From Pseudomonadota bacterium (lineage in GTDB: Bacteria > Pseudomonadota > Gammaproteobacteria > Steroidobacterales > Steroidobacteraceae): DNA of 64,000 nucleotides. How positions within the stretch are numbered: the first letter of the stretch is position 1; every line of letters starts with the position of its first letter. Location of the stretch: NCBI GenBank assembly GCA_023423935.1, contig JAFAEQ010000058.1, forward strand, positions 1 through 64,000, written 5' to 3'. The notes under the pieces are model-generated. The model saw only the letters and a program-made list of their open reading frames with translations, was not told the origin of the DNA and did not search any database. Below, piece by piece: positions 43,609-51,907 of this stretch. The position numbers were made by a program, and so were the translations under genes.

Positions 43609-44817
43609 CTTCAGATAGTTGAACAGCGACAGCTGCGAAATCTGCGAGTACGACATCTGCGCCGCCTGCAAGCCCACGAGCTGTTGATTCATTCGCGCCA
43701 GCGCCTCTGCGTAGTCGAGATCCCGCAGATCCGACAGAGCGCTGTCGATATCGATGTTGAGGTCTTCTCGTGCAGAATCTGCGGTGTCGAGCGCAGACAG
43801 ACGGGAACCTATCTGAGCGCGCACGCCTATCAGATGATCGCTCGCCTGATCGATCTGCTGCAGCGAGCGCTCGAGGGACGAAGACATCTTTGCATTTCCC
43901 GCCGGATCGCTGGCTGGCGAGCGCAGGACTTCGACGATATCGTTGATCGTCTTGAACACATCCTCGTTGTAGCTCTGCCCGATCGAGAACGTATCGCCTG
44001 CGGCCGGTTCGCCCTTGATCACGACCTGCACGCCGTTGAAGGCGATCGCGCTGCCGGAGGTGTACGTGCCGGTCGCAACCACATTGGGCGTGGGCGCAGC
44101 GGAGTCTGTGATTTCCCAAGTCGTCGCATTCGTGAATGTGAGCGTGTAGTCGTCTGGAATCCATGCGTTCGGATTCGTCACCGAACCGACATTAATCGAT
44201 CCGCTGCCTGTATTTGTTGCGCCGACGCCCGTCACGAACGTGCCATTGCCTTCCGGAATCTTCATGAACACATCGAATCCGGAATGACTATCCGCGATTC
44301 GCTGCGTGGGCCCGACCTGCAACACGCGCGCACCCTGATCGCCCGCATAGACGACATTGCCGCTGGATGCGCCAGCAAAGGGTTGCGTCAGCGTCGAGAA
44401 CCCTGAGAACAGGTACTCGCCGTTGCCGTCCTTGCGATTGGCAATGTCCTGCATCTGCTCGAGCCGGCTCGCGAGCTCAGTGGCGATCGAGGCCCGATCG
44501 TTCGCATTCAGCGTACCGATGTTGGATGCCTGCAGTACCAACTCACGCACACGCTGCAGCACCGTTCCCGCATCGACCATCGAGCTTTCTTCGAGATTCA
44601 GTCGATTGCGAGCCAGCGAGCTGTTCTTCTCGAACTGCGCGTATTCGGCCTTGCTGCGCTCGAGCTCCATGATATGAACCGACGCAATCGGATCGTCCGC
44701 AGGCGAATTGATCTTCCTGCCCGTCGCCACCTGAGTCTGGATGCGCGACAACGCCGATTGCTGCTCGAGCATCGCGTTGATCGAACGGCTGTAGTAGGAC
44801 TGTGTGGAGAGACGCAT
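43606..44817 (-). CDS. flgL: Hook-filament junction protein FlgL
   Basis: 403 residues. Flagellin-like ends: MRLSTQSYYSRSINAMLEQQ and C-terminal LRDLDYAEALARMNQQLVGL / ISQLSLFNYLK. It forms the second junction layer under the filament. The frame is open 38 codons upstream through the repeat (PTAYSLQPRAF), but the family start is MRLST. No ribosome site is visible; the repeat begins within ten bases. Confidence 0.94.
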   Translation of the reverse strand: MRLSTQSYYSRSINAMLEQQSALSRIQTQVATGRKINSPADDPIASVHIMELERSKAEYAQFEKNSSLARNRLNLEESSMVDAGTVLQRVRELVLQASNIGTLNANDRASIATELASRLEQMQDIANRKDGNGEYLFSGFSTLTQPFAGASSGNVVYAGDQGARVLQVGPTQRIADSHSGFDVFMKIPEGNGTFVTGVGATNTGSGSINVGSVTNPNAWIPDDYTLTFTNATTWEITDSAAPTPNVVATGTYTSGSAIAFNGVQVVIKGEPAAGDTFSIGQSYNEDVFKTINDIVEVLRSPASDPAGNAKMSSSLERSLQQIDQASDHLIGVRAQIGSRLSALDTADSAREDLNIDIDSALSDLRDLDYAEALARMNQQLVGLQAAQMSYSQISQLSLFNYLK

Positions 44818-44821
44818 AGGA

Positions 44822-44999
44822 TGAAAGGCTCTAGGCTGTAGGCTGTAGGCTGTAGGCCAGAACAGAGGGCGCTTTGCTGCGGCGGGGGCGATTCGCTGCG
44901 GTGACGGACGAGACACGGGAGGACAAGCCAATGGCGAAGAAGCAGACGCGCACCTCGCGCGTCGTACCTACAGCCCACAGCCTACAGTCCACAGTCTTC
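44822..44999. repeat. Heptamer inverted-repeat element, flgL-flgK gap (CTGTAGG type)
   Basis: Left arm CTCTAGGCTGTAGGCTGTAGG and on, ending GGCCAGAAC (44828-44862); right arm TACCTACAGCCCACAGCCTA and on (44965-44998), ending at the flgK stop codon. The core holds a GACGCG/CGCGTC stem. Confidence 0.85.
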
Positions 45000-46896
45000 A
45001 TCCTCTGACCGCCTGCAGCACCGACTGGAAGATCGTGTCGGCGACGCGAATCATCTGTGCGGCGGCCATGTAGGCCTGCTGATAGCGCACGAGATTCGCG
45101 GCTTCTTCGTCGAGATTCACACCAGCCACCGACTGCAGCGAGTCGACGCTTTCGTCGTACACGACTTTCTGCGCCGCGGCGCTGACCTGTGCCTGATTCG
45201 TCTTGACGCCGATATCGCCGACGAATTGGCCGACTGCGGCGCTCAGTGACGCTGTGCCCTTGTCGAGCACCGGCTCTTTGAGAATGTCTGCAAGCTTGAG
45301 CGCGTTGCGGTTGTCGCCTGTTCCTCCCGCGTTGTCGGTCACCGAGAACGTGTCGCCTGCGGAAGGCGTGCCGCTGACCTGCACGCGCCAGCCGTTCACG
45401 TCGATGTTGGCTCCCGGCGTGTACGTGTAAACGGTCGGATCGCCGCTCACGGTGTACTGCGTGGCGCTCTGGAACGTGATCGTCACGGGACTGCGCAGGT
45501 TCGGATTGCCAGGATTCAGCACCTCGCCCGCCGTGATCTTTCCCGTGCCCGTGTTGTTGGCACCCTGGGACGAGGTGATCGGTGCAGCCGCGGCGACCTT
45601 GGCGGGATCCTTGATCAGCAGGTTCATGCCGGAAACAGCATTGGCTGTCGGCTGGATCATGAATCGATCGTTGAGCGCCGCACCCGGCGAAACCACGATC
45701 GACATGCCATCAGCGACGAACGGATCCGCGCTGGTGCCCGTGCCTGTCATCGGAACGACAGCGCCGGTATCCGCGCGACGCAACTGCCAGCCGCCTGCGG
45801 TGTTGGTCATCACGTAGTCTGCGGTCGTAAGATCGCCGGCCGCCCCTGCAATGCGCTGCGCCGAAACTGATCCTGATCCGGTGTTGCCCGAGTGCGAGAG
45901 CACCTGCGCAGGGCCGGTGGTGAAGAAGTCGCCGCCGAGCTGACCCTTCAGGTCCATACCGGCGCGATGTTGATCGTTGACGACCTCGGCCAGACCCGCA
46001 CTCAGACGTCCCAACGCATTACGCGCAGGGTCCAGCATCTCGTTGCGGAACTGCAGCATGCCGCCGAGCGTGCCGCCCGAAAGGCTCTTGGTGATATCCA
46101 TCGTCGAACTGGCCGTCTTGAAGCCGAGCACCGAGCGCGTGGCATCGTACGGATCCTGCATCGTGACGATTTCTGCAGAAGTCTGCCCGACGACCAACGG
46201 CTGGCCGTTGCCGATGAACACGTTCAGCGCGCCGTCGCTCTGTGCCACGACGTTCACATTCACATGCTGTGCAAGCTCATCGATCAGACGGTCGCGCTGA
46301 TCCATCAGATCGTTGGGAGGCTGACTGCTGCGACCCTTGGCACTCACGATGTCCTGATTGAGTTTCGCCAGACTCCTCGCGATCGAGGTGATCGAGTCGG
46401 CCTCGCTCTTGATCTGCGCATTCACCTGCGCATCGAAGCCGCGCAGACTTTCGTCGTAACTCTGCAGACGCTGCATGAGCGTCTCGGCCTGGCTCAGCAG
46501 CGTCTGGCGTGCTGGTGTCGAAGTCGGCGTATCGGCCACCGCCTGAAATGCGTTGATGAAATTCTGCAGCGATGCCGTGAGGCCCGTCGTGGTGTTGCCG
46601 AGCAGATTGCTCACTCGCGCGGCCTGCGTTGCGTAGGTCGCGAACTGATTGTAGGAGCTCGATGCGGAGCGGCTCTGCCCTGCCAGGAAATCATCGTACT
46701 GGCGCTGGATCGTGGTGACATCGACGCCATTACCCACCCAGCCGTTGCCGGCCTGCTGTGGGTTGCGCGTCATGAACTCCGCAACCTGACGGCTGTAACC
46801 CGGAGTGTTCACGTTCGTGATGTTGTGGCTGGTCGTATCCAGCGCACGCTGGAACGCCAACAATCCCGAGACGCTGGTGGAGAGGAGGTCAGCCAT
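44998..46896 (-). CDS. flgK: Hook-filament junction protein FlgK
   Basis: 632 residues. N-terminal MADLLSTSVSGLLAFQRALD and NITNVNTPGYSRQVAEFMTR, C-terminal GVNLDEEAANLVRYQQAYMA. First junction protein, on the hook end. GGAG five bases before the ATG. A hairpin GCCTTGCG/CGCAAGGC sits just upstream at the repeat edge. Confidence 0.96.
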   Translation of the reverse strand: MADLLSTSVSGLLAFQRALDTTSHNITNVNTPGYSRQVAEFMTRNPQQAGNGWVGNGVDVTTIQRQYDDFLAGQSRSASSSYNQFATYATQAARVSNLLGNTTTGLTASLQNFINAFQAVADTPTSTPARQTLLSQAETLMQRLQSYDESLRGFDAQVNAQIKSEADSITSIARSLAKLNQDIVSAKGRSSQPPNDLMDQRDRLIDELAQHVNVNVVAQSDGALNVFIGNGQPLVVGQTSAEIVTMQDPYDATRSVLGFKTASSTMDITKSLSGGTLGGMLQFRNEMLDPARNALGRLSAGLAEVVNDQHRAGMDLKGQLGGDFFTTGPAQVLSHSGNTGSGSVSAQRIAGAAGDLTTADYVMTNTAGGWQLRRADTGAVVPMTGTGTSADPFVADGMSIVVSPGAALNDRFMIQPTANAVSGMNLLIKDPAKVAAAAPITSSQGANNTGTGKITAGEVLNPGNPNLRSPVTITFQSATQYTVSGDPTVYTYTPGANIDVNGWRVQVSGTPSAGDTFSVTDNAGGTGDNRNALKLADILKEPVLDKGTASLSAAVGQFVGDIGVKTNQAQVSAAAQKVVYDESVDSLQSVAGVNLDEEAANLVRYQQAYMAAAQMIRVADTIFQSVLQAVRG

Positions 46897-46910
46897 GGAA
46901 GCTCCGCGCC

Positions 46911-47005
46911 TTGCGCGTCGCAAGGCTGTAGGCTGTAGGCTGTAGGCTGTAGGTCAGAGCATTCGACCTGAGGCTGTGGTCTCTAGGCTGTAGGCTATGG
47001 GTCAG
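46911..47005. repeat. Heptamer element, flgK-flgJ gap (CTGTAGG type)
   Basis: Starts with the GCCTTGCG-CGT-CGCAAGGC hairpin (46911-46929), then four CTGTAGG units closed by GTCAGAGC, a TCGACC turn, and a second shorter set closed by GGTCAGAGCATCTGACC. No long CCTACAG right arm. Confidence 0.75.
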
Positions 47006-47037
47006 AGCATCTGACCTTTTCGAGGCAGCTTCAGGCT

Positions 47038-47961
47038 TCACGAGCGCACTCCTGCATGACTTGTTAGCGACCCGTCAGCCGCCGACTTGAATTGTTCTGC
47101 TGCGATGACCGATTTCACTTCGCGAGCGACGGCGGTGATCTTCCGAGCATAGTTGGGATCCGTCGCATAGCCGCCGTCCTGCAAGGCTGTGGCAAAGCCG
47201 GCGACATTCGATCCGGTGTTGAGCGCGTCTTCATAGCGCTGACTGCCGCGAATCAATCGCGCGTAATCACGGAAGCTGTCGGCGGGCGAGTCGTAGGCAC
47301 GGAAGCGATCCACTTTGCGGACCGCGACGCCATCCTCGAACTCGAGCGTCGGCACATTCACCGACGCGCCCGACCAGCTGCTGCCCGCTTTGATGCCGAA
47401 CAGGTTGTAGCTGCAGGTGCCATCCGGCCTGCACGGCACCGATTTTCCCCACCCAGTTTCGAGCGCCGCCTGTGCGAGCAATGAATGCGGATCGACACCC
47501 AGCTCCTTCGCCGCTTCCTGCGCATGCGGCAGCATCTGACGAATGAAATCGGCCTTGGATGCGGCAATCGGGCCTGGTCCTTGCGAGTCGGGTCGGGCGG
47601 AAGCCACGGGTTCACTCAGGCCGGCCCCTCGCGCTCCGAGCGCGTCGACACCGGACAACTGCCTCACCAACACATCGGCAAGCCCGAGCCCCTGCCCTTG
47701 CGACAGATGCATCGCCATCTGTTGATCGAACATGTCCTGATAGAAGTCGCCCTGGTCGCTCCCGAACAGCGCATCGCCGCCGCCGCTGAAGCTCTTGTTC
47801 GCATCGCGCATGCTTTTCAGCAGCATCTGCGTGAACAGACTTTCGAATTGCTTCGCGACTTCCTTCAATGCCTGCGGATCGCGTGCCTTGGCTTCGCTCT
47901 TGAGCGAAGTCAGGCTCTGCGGATCGGCAAAGAAAGAGACGTTGGTGGGAGCGGAGGTCAT
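47038..47961 (-). CDS. flgJ: Flagellar rod scaffold/peptidoglycan hydrolase FlgJ
   Basis: 307 residues. N-terminal rod-binding domain (about 25-95: EVAKQFESLFTQMLLKSMRD, DFYQDMFDQQMAMHLSQGQG) and C-terminal glucosaminidase domain (about 140-290: LAQAALETGWGK, YNLFGIKAG, FRAYDSPADSFRDYARLI). It opens peptidoglycan for the rod. No ribosome site; the GTGATGA repeat ends directly before the ATG. Confidence 0.96.
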   Translation of the reverse strand: MTSAPTNVSFFADPQSLTSLKSEAKARDPQALKEVAKQFESLFTQMLLKSMRDANKSFSGGGDALFGSDQGDFYQDMFDQQMAMHLSQGQGLGLADVLVRQLSGVDALGARGAGLSEPVASARPDSQGPGPIAASKADFIRQMLPHAQEAAKELGVDPHSLLAQAALETGWGKSVPCRPDGTCSYNLFGIKAGSSWSGASVNVPTLEFEDGVAVRKVDRFRAYDSPADSFRDYARLIRGSQRYEDALNTGSNVAGFATALQDGGYATDPNYARKITAVAREVKSVIAAEQFKSAADGSLTSHAGVRS

Positions 47962-47965
47962 GGTG

Positions 47966-48097
47966 AATAAGTGATGAGTGATGAGTGATGGGTGATGCGT
48001 CAGAAGAGAATGGTTTGATTCAGGAATGGGTTATCCAAGTGCGATCAGTGCTGCTATCTGGAGTTCTTGCTCATCACTCATCACCGATCACACATCA
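47966..48097. repeat. Heptamer inverted-repeat element, flgJ-flgI gap (GTGATGA type)
   Basis: Left arm AGTGATGAGTGATGAGTGATG and on (47969-48000), core with GAAGAGAATGG, right arm CTCATCACTCATCACCGATC and on (48069-48097). The array directly follows the flgI stop (TAA GTGATG). Confidence 0.85.
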
Positions 48098-48098
48098 C

Positions 48099-49274
48099 TT
48101 AAATAACTATCAACTCAGCCCGCAACGCTCCGGCTTCCTTCAGGGCTTCGAGGATCGCGACCAGATCGCCCGGCGCTGCGCCGACCTGATTCACTGCACG
48201 CACGATTTCGTCGAGATTCACGCCGGCGTTGAACACGAACATGCGAGCAGCGCCTTGATCGACCTTGATGTCGGAGCGCGGGGTGACGATGGTGTCGCCC
48301 TGCGACAGTGGGTTCGGCTGACTGACGTCGAGACGTTCGGTGATCGTCACGGACAGCGAGCCGTGCGCTACAGCGGCGGATTTCACTCGCACAGCCGAGC
48401 CGATGACGACGGTACCGGTGCGCGAATTGACGATCACACGCGCCGGGGCGTCGCCGGGTTCGATCTCCAGCCCTTCGAGCGCGGACAAATACGAGATGCG
48501 CTGGCTTGGATCGGCGGGCGCCTGCACGCGGATCGAAACGGCATCGATCGCACGCGCGGTGTCGGGCCCGAACAGATTGTTGATGCTCTCCGTGAGATGC
48601 GTCGCCGTCGTGAAATCTGGCGTGTGCAGATTCAATGTGATGTACGGCTCCCTCGCAAAGTTCGTCGGAACCTCGCGCTCGACCGTCGCACCGTTCGGCA
48701 CGCGACCTGAGCTCGGCGTGTTCACGGCAATGCGCGAACCGTCCTTACCCGACGCACCGAAGCCGCTCACCACGAGACTTCCCTGCGCGATGCCGTAGAC
48801 CTCGCCGTCGATACCGCGCAGCGGCGTCATCAGCAGGCTCCCCCCGCGCAAGCTCGTCGCGTTGCCGATGGAGTTCACGGTCACATCAATGTTCTGGCCA
48901 GGCTTCGCGAAAGGCGGCAGATCCGCAAAGACGGTCACGGCCGCCACGTTCTTCAGCTGCGGATTCACGTTCGCCGGAATCGTCACGCCGAATTTCGCGA
49001 GCATGTTGCGAATGCTCTGAATCGTGAACGGCGCCTGGCTCGTCTGATCGCCCGTGCCATCGAGACCGACCACGAGACCATAACCGACGAGCTGGTTGGC
49101 ACGGACGCCAGAGACCGAAGCGAGATCCTTCACACGTTCGGCGTGAGCTGGCGCTGCTACGACGCTGATCAGCGCTGCGAGCAGCGCCAGTGCGCGTCGA
49201 CGCAAGGCTGTAGGCTGTAGGCTGTAGGCTGTAGCCAGAAGCCAAGGCCGCGCAGTTGCAACTTCAGTTGTCAC
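48099..49274 (-). CDS. flgI: Flagellar P-ring protein FlgI, signal peptide partly repeat-encoded
   Basis: 391 residues. The P-ring protein: RVKDLASVSGVRANQLVGYG, GLDGTGDQTSQAPFTIQSIR, NMLAKFGV, and ILEALKEAGALRAELIVI at the end. GTG start with AGGA ten bases upstream; codons about 11-24 (PWLLATAYSLQPTA) are read from a CTGTAGG-type repeat, after which comes a normal signal peptide (LRRRALALLAALISVVAAPAHA in two parts). A TTG start after the repeat is possible but lacks a ribosome site. Confidence 0.94.
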   Translation of the reverse strand: MTTEVATARPWLLATAYSLQPTALRRRALALLAALISVVAAPAHAERVKDLASVSGVRANQLVGYGLVVGLDGTGDQTSQAPFTIQSIRNMLAKFGVTIPANVNPQLKNVAAVTVFADLPPFAKPGQNIDVTVNSIGNATSLRGGSLLMTPLRGIDGEVYGIAQGSLVVSGFGASGKDGSRIAVNTPSSGRVPNGATVEREVPTNFAREPYITLNLHTPDFTTATHLTESINNLFGPDTARAIDAVSIRVQAPADPSQRISYLSALEGLEIEPGDAPARVIVNSRTGTVVIGSAVRVKSAAVAHGSLSVTITERLDVSQPNPLSQGDTIVTPRSDIKVDQGAARMFVFNAGVNLDEIVRAVNQVGAAPGDLVAILEALKEAGALRAELIVI

Positions 49275-49343
49275 GATGTCTTTTCCTGTCTGAACTCTTT
49301 TTCTGACCTACAGCCTACAGCCCACGGTCTACAGCCTTTCTGA
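49202..49343. repeat. Heptamer inverted-repeat element overlapping the flgI start (CTGTAGG type)
   Basis: Left arm of four CTGTAGG units ending GTAGCCAGAAG (49203-49242) lies within the flgI coding frame; right arm TCTGACCTACAGCCTACAGC and on (49301-49342) lies between flgI and flgH. Confidence 0.85.
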
Positions 49344-49354
49344 CGCTGCTCGTG

Positions 49355-50116
49355 TCAGAAAGGCATAAACGGCAAATTGAAAAACCGCGCCAGCAGGCCC
49401 GGCTTGTTCGCATCCGCGAGCGCGCCATTCGCGCCGTAGGAGATACGCGCATCGGCCACCTTCAACGACGAAATCGAGTTATCCGGATCGATGTCGATCG
49501 GTCGCACGATGCCCTGGATACGCACGTATTCCTTGCCCTGATTGATGGCGATCCACTTCTGACCGCGCACGAGCAGATTGCCGTTCGGCAATCGCTGAGC
49601 GACCGTGACCGAGATGTCGCCTTCGAGCCGATTGCTCTGCCTGCTGTCGCCCTGCCCATCGAATTCCGTCGAGTTGTCCGCCCCCATGACCAGCACCTCG
49701 GTGCCGTTCACCGTTACGGGACGACCCGCAATCGTGGGTCCCTTCAGATCCGCGGCGGTCTTCTTCTTGGTCGAGGTGCTCGAGCTCTTGGAAGCGTTAG
49801 TCCGCTCATCGAGCCGGACGATCAGCGTGTCACCCACACGTCGCGCAACCGCATTCTCGAAGAGCGCAATGTCGTGACCCGCCTGGTAGATGGCGCCATT
49901 CGCCTGACTCGCAGGCGGCGTCGGCTCCGGCCACGTCGCCGAGTAATCCGGCTCGCGCGGCGCAGTAACGCAGCCGGAGAGAATGGCGCAGAGCGTGATG
50001 AGTGATGAGTGATGCGTGATGAGTGATGCGCGAGACCGCGCGCCGCGCTCATCAATCTTCCGATTGTTTCTGACCGTCATCACTGTCATCACCTTCATCA
50101 CTGCCATCACTGCCAT
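49355..50116 (-). CDS. flgH: Flagellar L-ring lipoprotein FlgH with repeat-encoded signal peptide
   Basis: Up to 253 residues. The L-ring domain is normal (QANGAIYQAGHDIALFENAV, ARRVGDTLIVRLDERTNASK, LPNGNLLVRGQKWIAINQGK). Lipobox LSGC with the lipid-carrying Cys at 49 of the longest frame. All start ATGs (50116, 50107, 50098, 50089, 50080) lie in a GTGATGGCA-type arm, and the hydrophobic stretch (SLITHHSSLIT) is read from the inverted heptamer arm. The start is uncertain; ATG at 50080 gives the most compact signal peptide. Confidence 0.92.
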   Translation of the reverse strand: MAVMAVMKVMTVMTVRNNRKIDERGARSRASLITHHSSLITLCAILSGCVTAPREPDYSATWPEPTPPASQANGAIYQAGHDIALFENAVARRVGDTLIVRLDERTNASKSSSTSTKKKTAADLKGPTIAGRPVTVNGTEVLVMGADNSTEFDGQGDSRQSNRLEGDISVTVAQRLPNGNLLVRGQKWIAINQGKEYVRIQGIVRPIDIDPDNSISSLKVADARISYGANGALADANKPGLLARFFNLPFMPF

Positions 50117-50150
50117 TCACTCATCACTCATCACTCATCACCCAAATCAC
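49994..50150. repeat. Inverted-repeat element covering the flgH N-terminus (GTGATGA / 9-mer)
   Basis: Left arm CGTGATGAGTGATGAGTGATG and on (49997-50033), core, then TTCTGACCGTCATCACTGTC with 9-mers and finally TCATCAC heptamers (50068-50150). Both period-7 and period-9 versions occur in one element. It spans the flgH start and signal-peptide codons. Confidence 0.9.
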
Positions 50151-50932
50151 AACTGATTCGTGATGTACTCGAGCATCTGATCGGTCGTCGAAATCGCCTT
50201 CGAGTTCATCTCGTAAGCACGCTGGGTTTCGATCATGTTCACCAGCTCCTCGACGACATTCACGTTCGAGGCTTCCAGCGAGCCCTGCTCCACCATGCCG
50301 AGGCCGTTGAGGCCTGGCGTTCCGGAAGTTGCGGTGCCGCTTGCGGCAGATTCCACGTACATGTTTTCGCCGCGCGGCTGCAGGCCAGCCGGGTTGATGA
50401 AATCGAACAACTGGAGCGAACCGACTTGCGTCGCCGCAGCCTGACCCGCGATCTGGACACTGACGGTTCCGTCCTTGCCGATCGAGACGCTTTGCGCGCC
50501 GTCCGGAATCGTGATGCCGGGCTGCACGGCATAGCCGCTCGCCGTCACGAGCTCGCCCTGCGCGTTCACATTGAAGCTGCCGTCGCGCGTGTAACCCATC
50601 GTGCCGTCGGGGAGCAGCACCTGGAAAAAGCCGCGGCCGCTGATGGCGACATCGAACGCATTGCCCGTCTGCGAAAGATTGCCCTGCGTGAAGCTCTTCT
50701 CGGTGGCGACGACGCGCACACCGGTGCCGAGCGACAGGCCAGTCGGTGCAAGCGTGTCCTGCGAAGTCGCAGCACCCACCTGGCGCACGTTCTGATAGAG
50801 CAGATCCTCAAATACGGCGCGGCCTTTTTTGAAACCGGTCGTCCCGACGTTCGCGAGATTGTTCGAGGTCACTGCCATGCGCGTCTGTTGCGCATCGAGT
50901 CCGGTTTTGGCGGCCCAGAGGGCGGGATTCAT
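50147..50932 (-). CDS. flgG: Flagellar distal rod protein FlgG
   Basis: 261 residues, normal length. MNPALWAAKTGLDAQQTRMA and NNLANVGTTGFKKGRAVFED at the N-terminus, EQGSLEASNVNVVEELVNMI and MNSKAISTTDQMLEYITNQL at the C-terminus. GGAG eight bases before the ATG. Confidence 0.97.
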   Translation of the reverse strand: MNPALWAAKTGLDAQQTRMAVTSNNLANVGTTGFKKGRAVFEDLLYQNVRQVGAATSQDTLAPTGLSLGTGVRVVATEKSFTQGNLSQTGNAFDVAISGRGFFQVLLPDGTMGYTRDGSFNVNAQGELVTASGYAVQPGITIPDGAQSVSIGKDGTVSVQIAGQAAATQVGSLQLFDFINPAGLQPRGENMYVESAASGTATSGTPGLNGLGMVEQGSLEASNVNVVEELVNMIETQRAYEMNSKAISTTDQMLEYITNQL

Positions 50933-50955
50933 ATGAGTTGCTCCGTAATGATCTT

Positions 50956-51091
50956 GAGGCCCTAGGCGCTAGGCTCTAGGCGCTAGTAACTGAATACCGA
51001 ATGCGAATCTCGCAGGCTCTCGCGTGTCTCGTGTCTGCATTCGATGTGTTCCTCTTGGCTAGTGCCTAGCGCCTAGTACCTAGCACCTAGG
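50956..51091. repeat. Heptamer inverted-repeat element, flgG-flgF gap (CGCTAGG type)
   Basis: Left arm CCTAGGCGCTAGGCTCTAGG and on (50960-50989, inner end GTAACTGAA), right arm TTGGCTAGTGCCTAGCGCCT and on (51056-51090). The right arm supplies the flgF stop: AAA GCC TAG GTG on the minus strand. Confidence 0.85.
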
Positions 51092-51824
51092 CTTTCAGCA
51101 GCTGCGCTGCGCTCGCCGCGTTCTCTTCCGCGGTGCGCATTGCTTTCACCTGCAGATCGAACTGCCGCGACAGCTCGATCATCTTCACCATTGCGTTGGC
51201 GACATTGACGTTGCTCGACTCGAGCACGCCCGAGGCCACGCGCACGTTGGCATCCGGTATGGCATCTGCACCGTCCACTGTTCGAAACAGACCATCCTCG
51301 CCGCGCACTAGCGTCTCTGCAGGCGGATTCACGAGTTTGATACGACCGACCATTGCGGTCGTTTCGGGTCCCTGCCCGATCGGCACGATCGAGACCGTGC
51401 CGTCACCTGCGATCATCAGTGACGAGTTCGGTGGCACGCTGATCGGGCCGCCATCGCCGAGCACCACACGACCTGCACCATTCATCAGCAGACCGCTCGG
51501 ATCGACGCGCAGATCGCCGGCACGCGTATACGCCTCGCGACCATCGGCGCCCTGCACTGCAATCCAGCCTTCGCCCTGAATGCCGATGTCCAGATCGCGG
51601 CCCGTCGCAAGCAACGCGCCTTGGGTGCTGTCCCATCCCGCATTCGCATCCGTCGCATAGGCACGCGACGCATAGCCGGATCCCGCCACCGTCCGCGTCT
51701 GAAACGCATCGAGGCTCGCGCGAAAACCCGTCGTGCTCGCATTCGCGAGGTTGTGGTTGTTCGTCGTCTGCGCGCGAAGGGTTTCCTTGGCGCCCGACAT
51801 TGCGATGTAGAGGAAGCGGTCCAT
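51087..51824 (-). CDS. flgF: Flagellar proximal rod protein FlgF
   Basis: 245 residues. MDRFLYIAMSGAKETLRAQT, NNHNLANASTTGFRASLDAF, and C-terminal GVLESSNVNVANAMVKMIEL. Its TAG stop lies in the repeat element. No clear ribosome site. Confidence 0.96.
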   Translation of the reverse strand: MDRFLYIAMSGAKETLRAQTTNNHNLANASTTGFRASLDAFQTRTVAGSGYASRAYATDANAGWDSTQGALLATGRDLDIGIQGEGWIAVQGADGREAYTRAGDLRVDPSGLLMNGAGRVVLGDGGPISVPPNSSLMIAGDGTVSIVPIGQGPETTAMVGRIKLVNPPAETLVRGEDGLFRTVDGADAIPDANVRVASGVLESSNVNVANAMVKMIELSRQFDLQVKAMRTAEENAASAAQLLKA

Positions 51825-51829
51825 GGTTA

Positions 51830-51906
51830 GGCTCTAGGCGCTAGGTCCTAGGCGCTAGGCTCGGAAGAAAGAGTCTTCCTAGTCGCTAGCGCCTAGTGAC
51901 TAGTGC
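51830..51906. repeat. Short heptamer inverted-repeat element, flgF-flgE gap (CGCTAGG type)
   Basis: Left arm CTCTAGGCGCTAGGTCCTAGG and on (51832-51862), tiny core GGAAGAAAGAGTCTTCC, right arm TAGTCGCTAGCGCCTAGTGA and on (51879-51906). With its short core it would fold into one near-continuous hairpin. Confidence 0.85.
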
Positions 51907-51907
51907 C

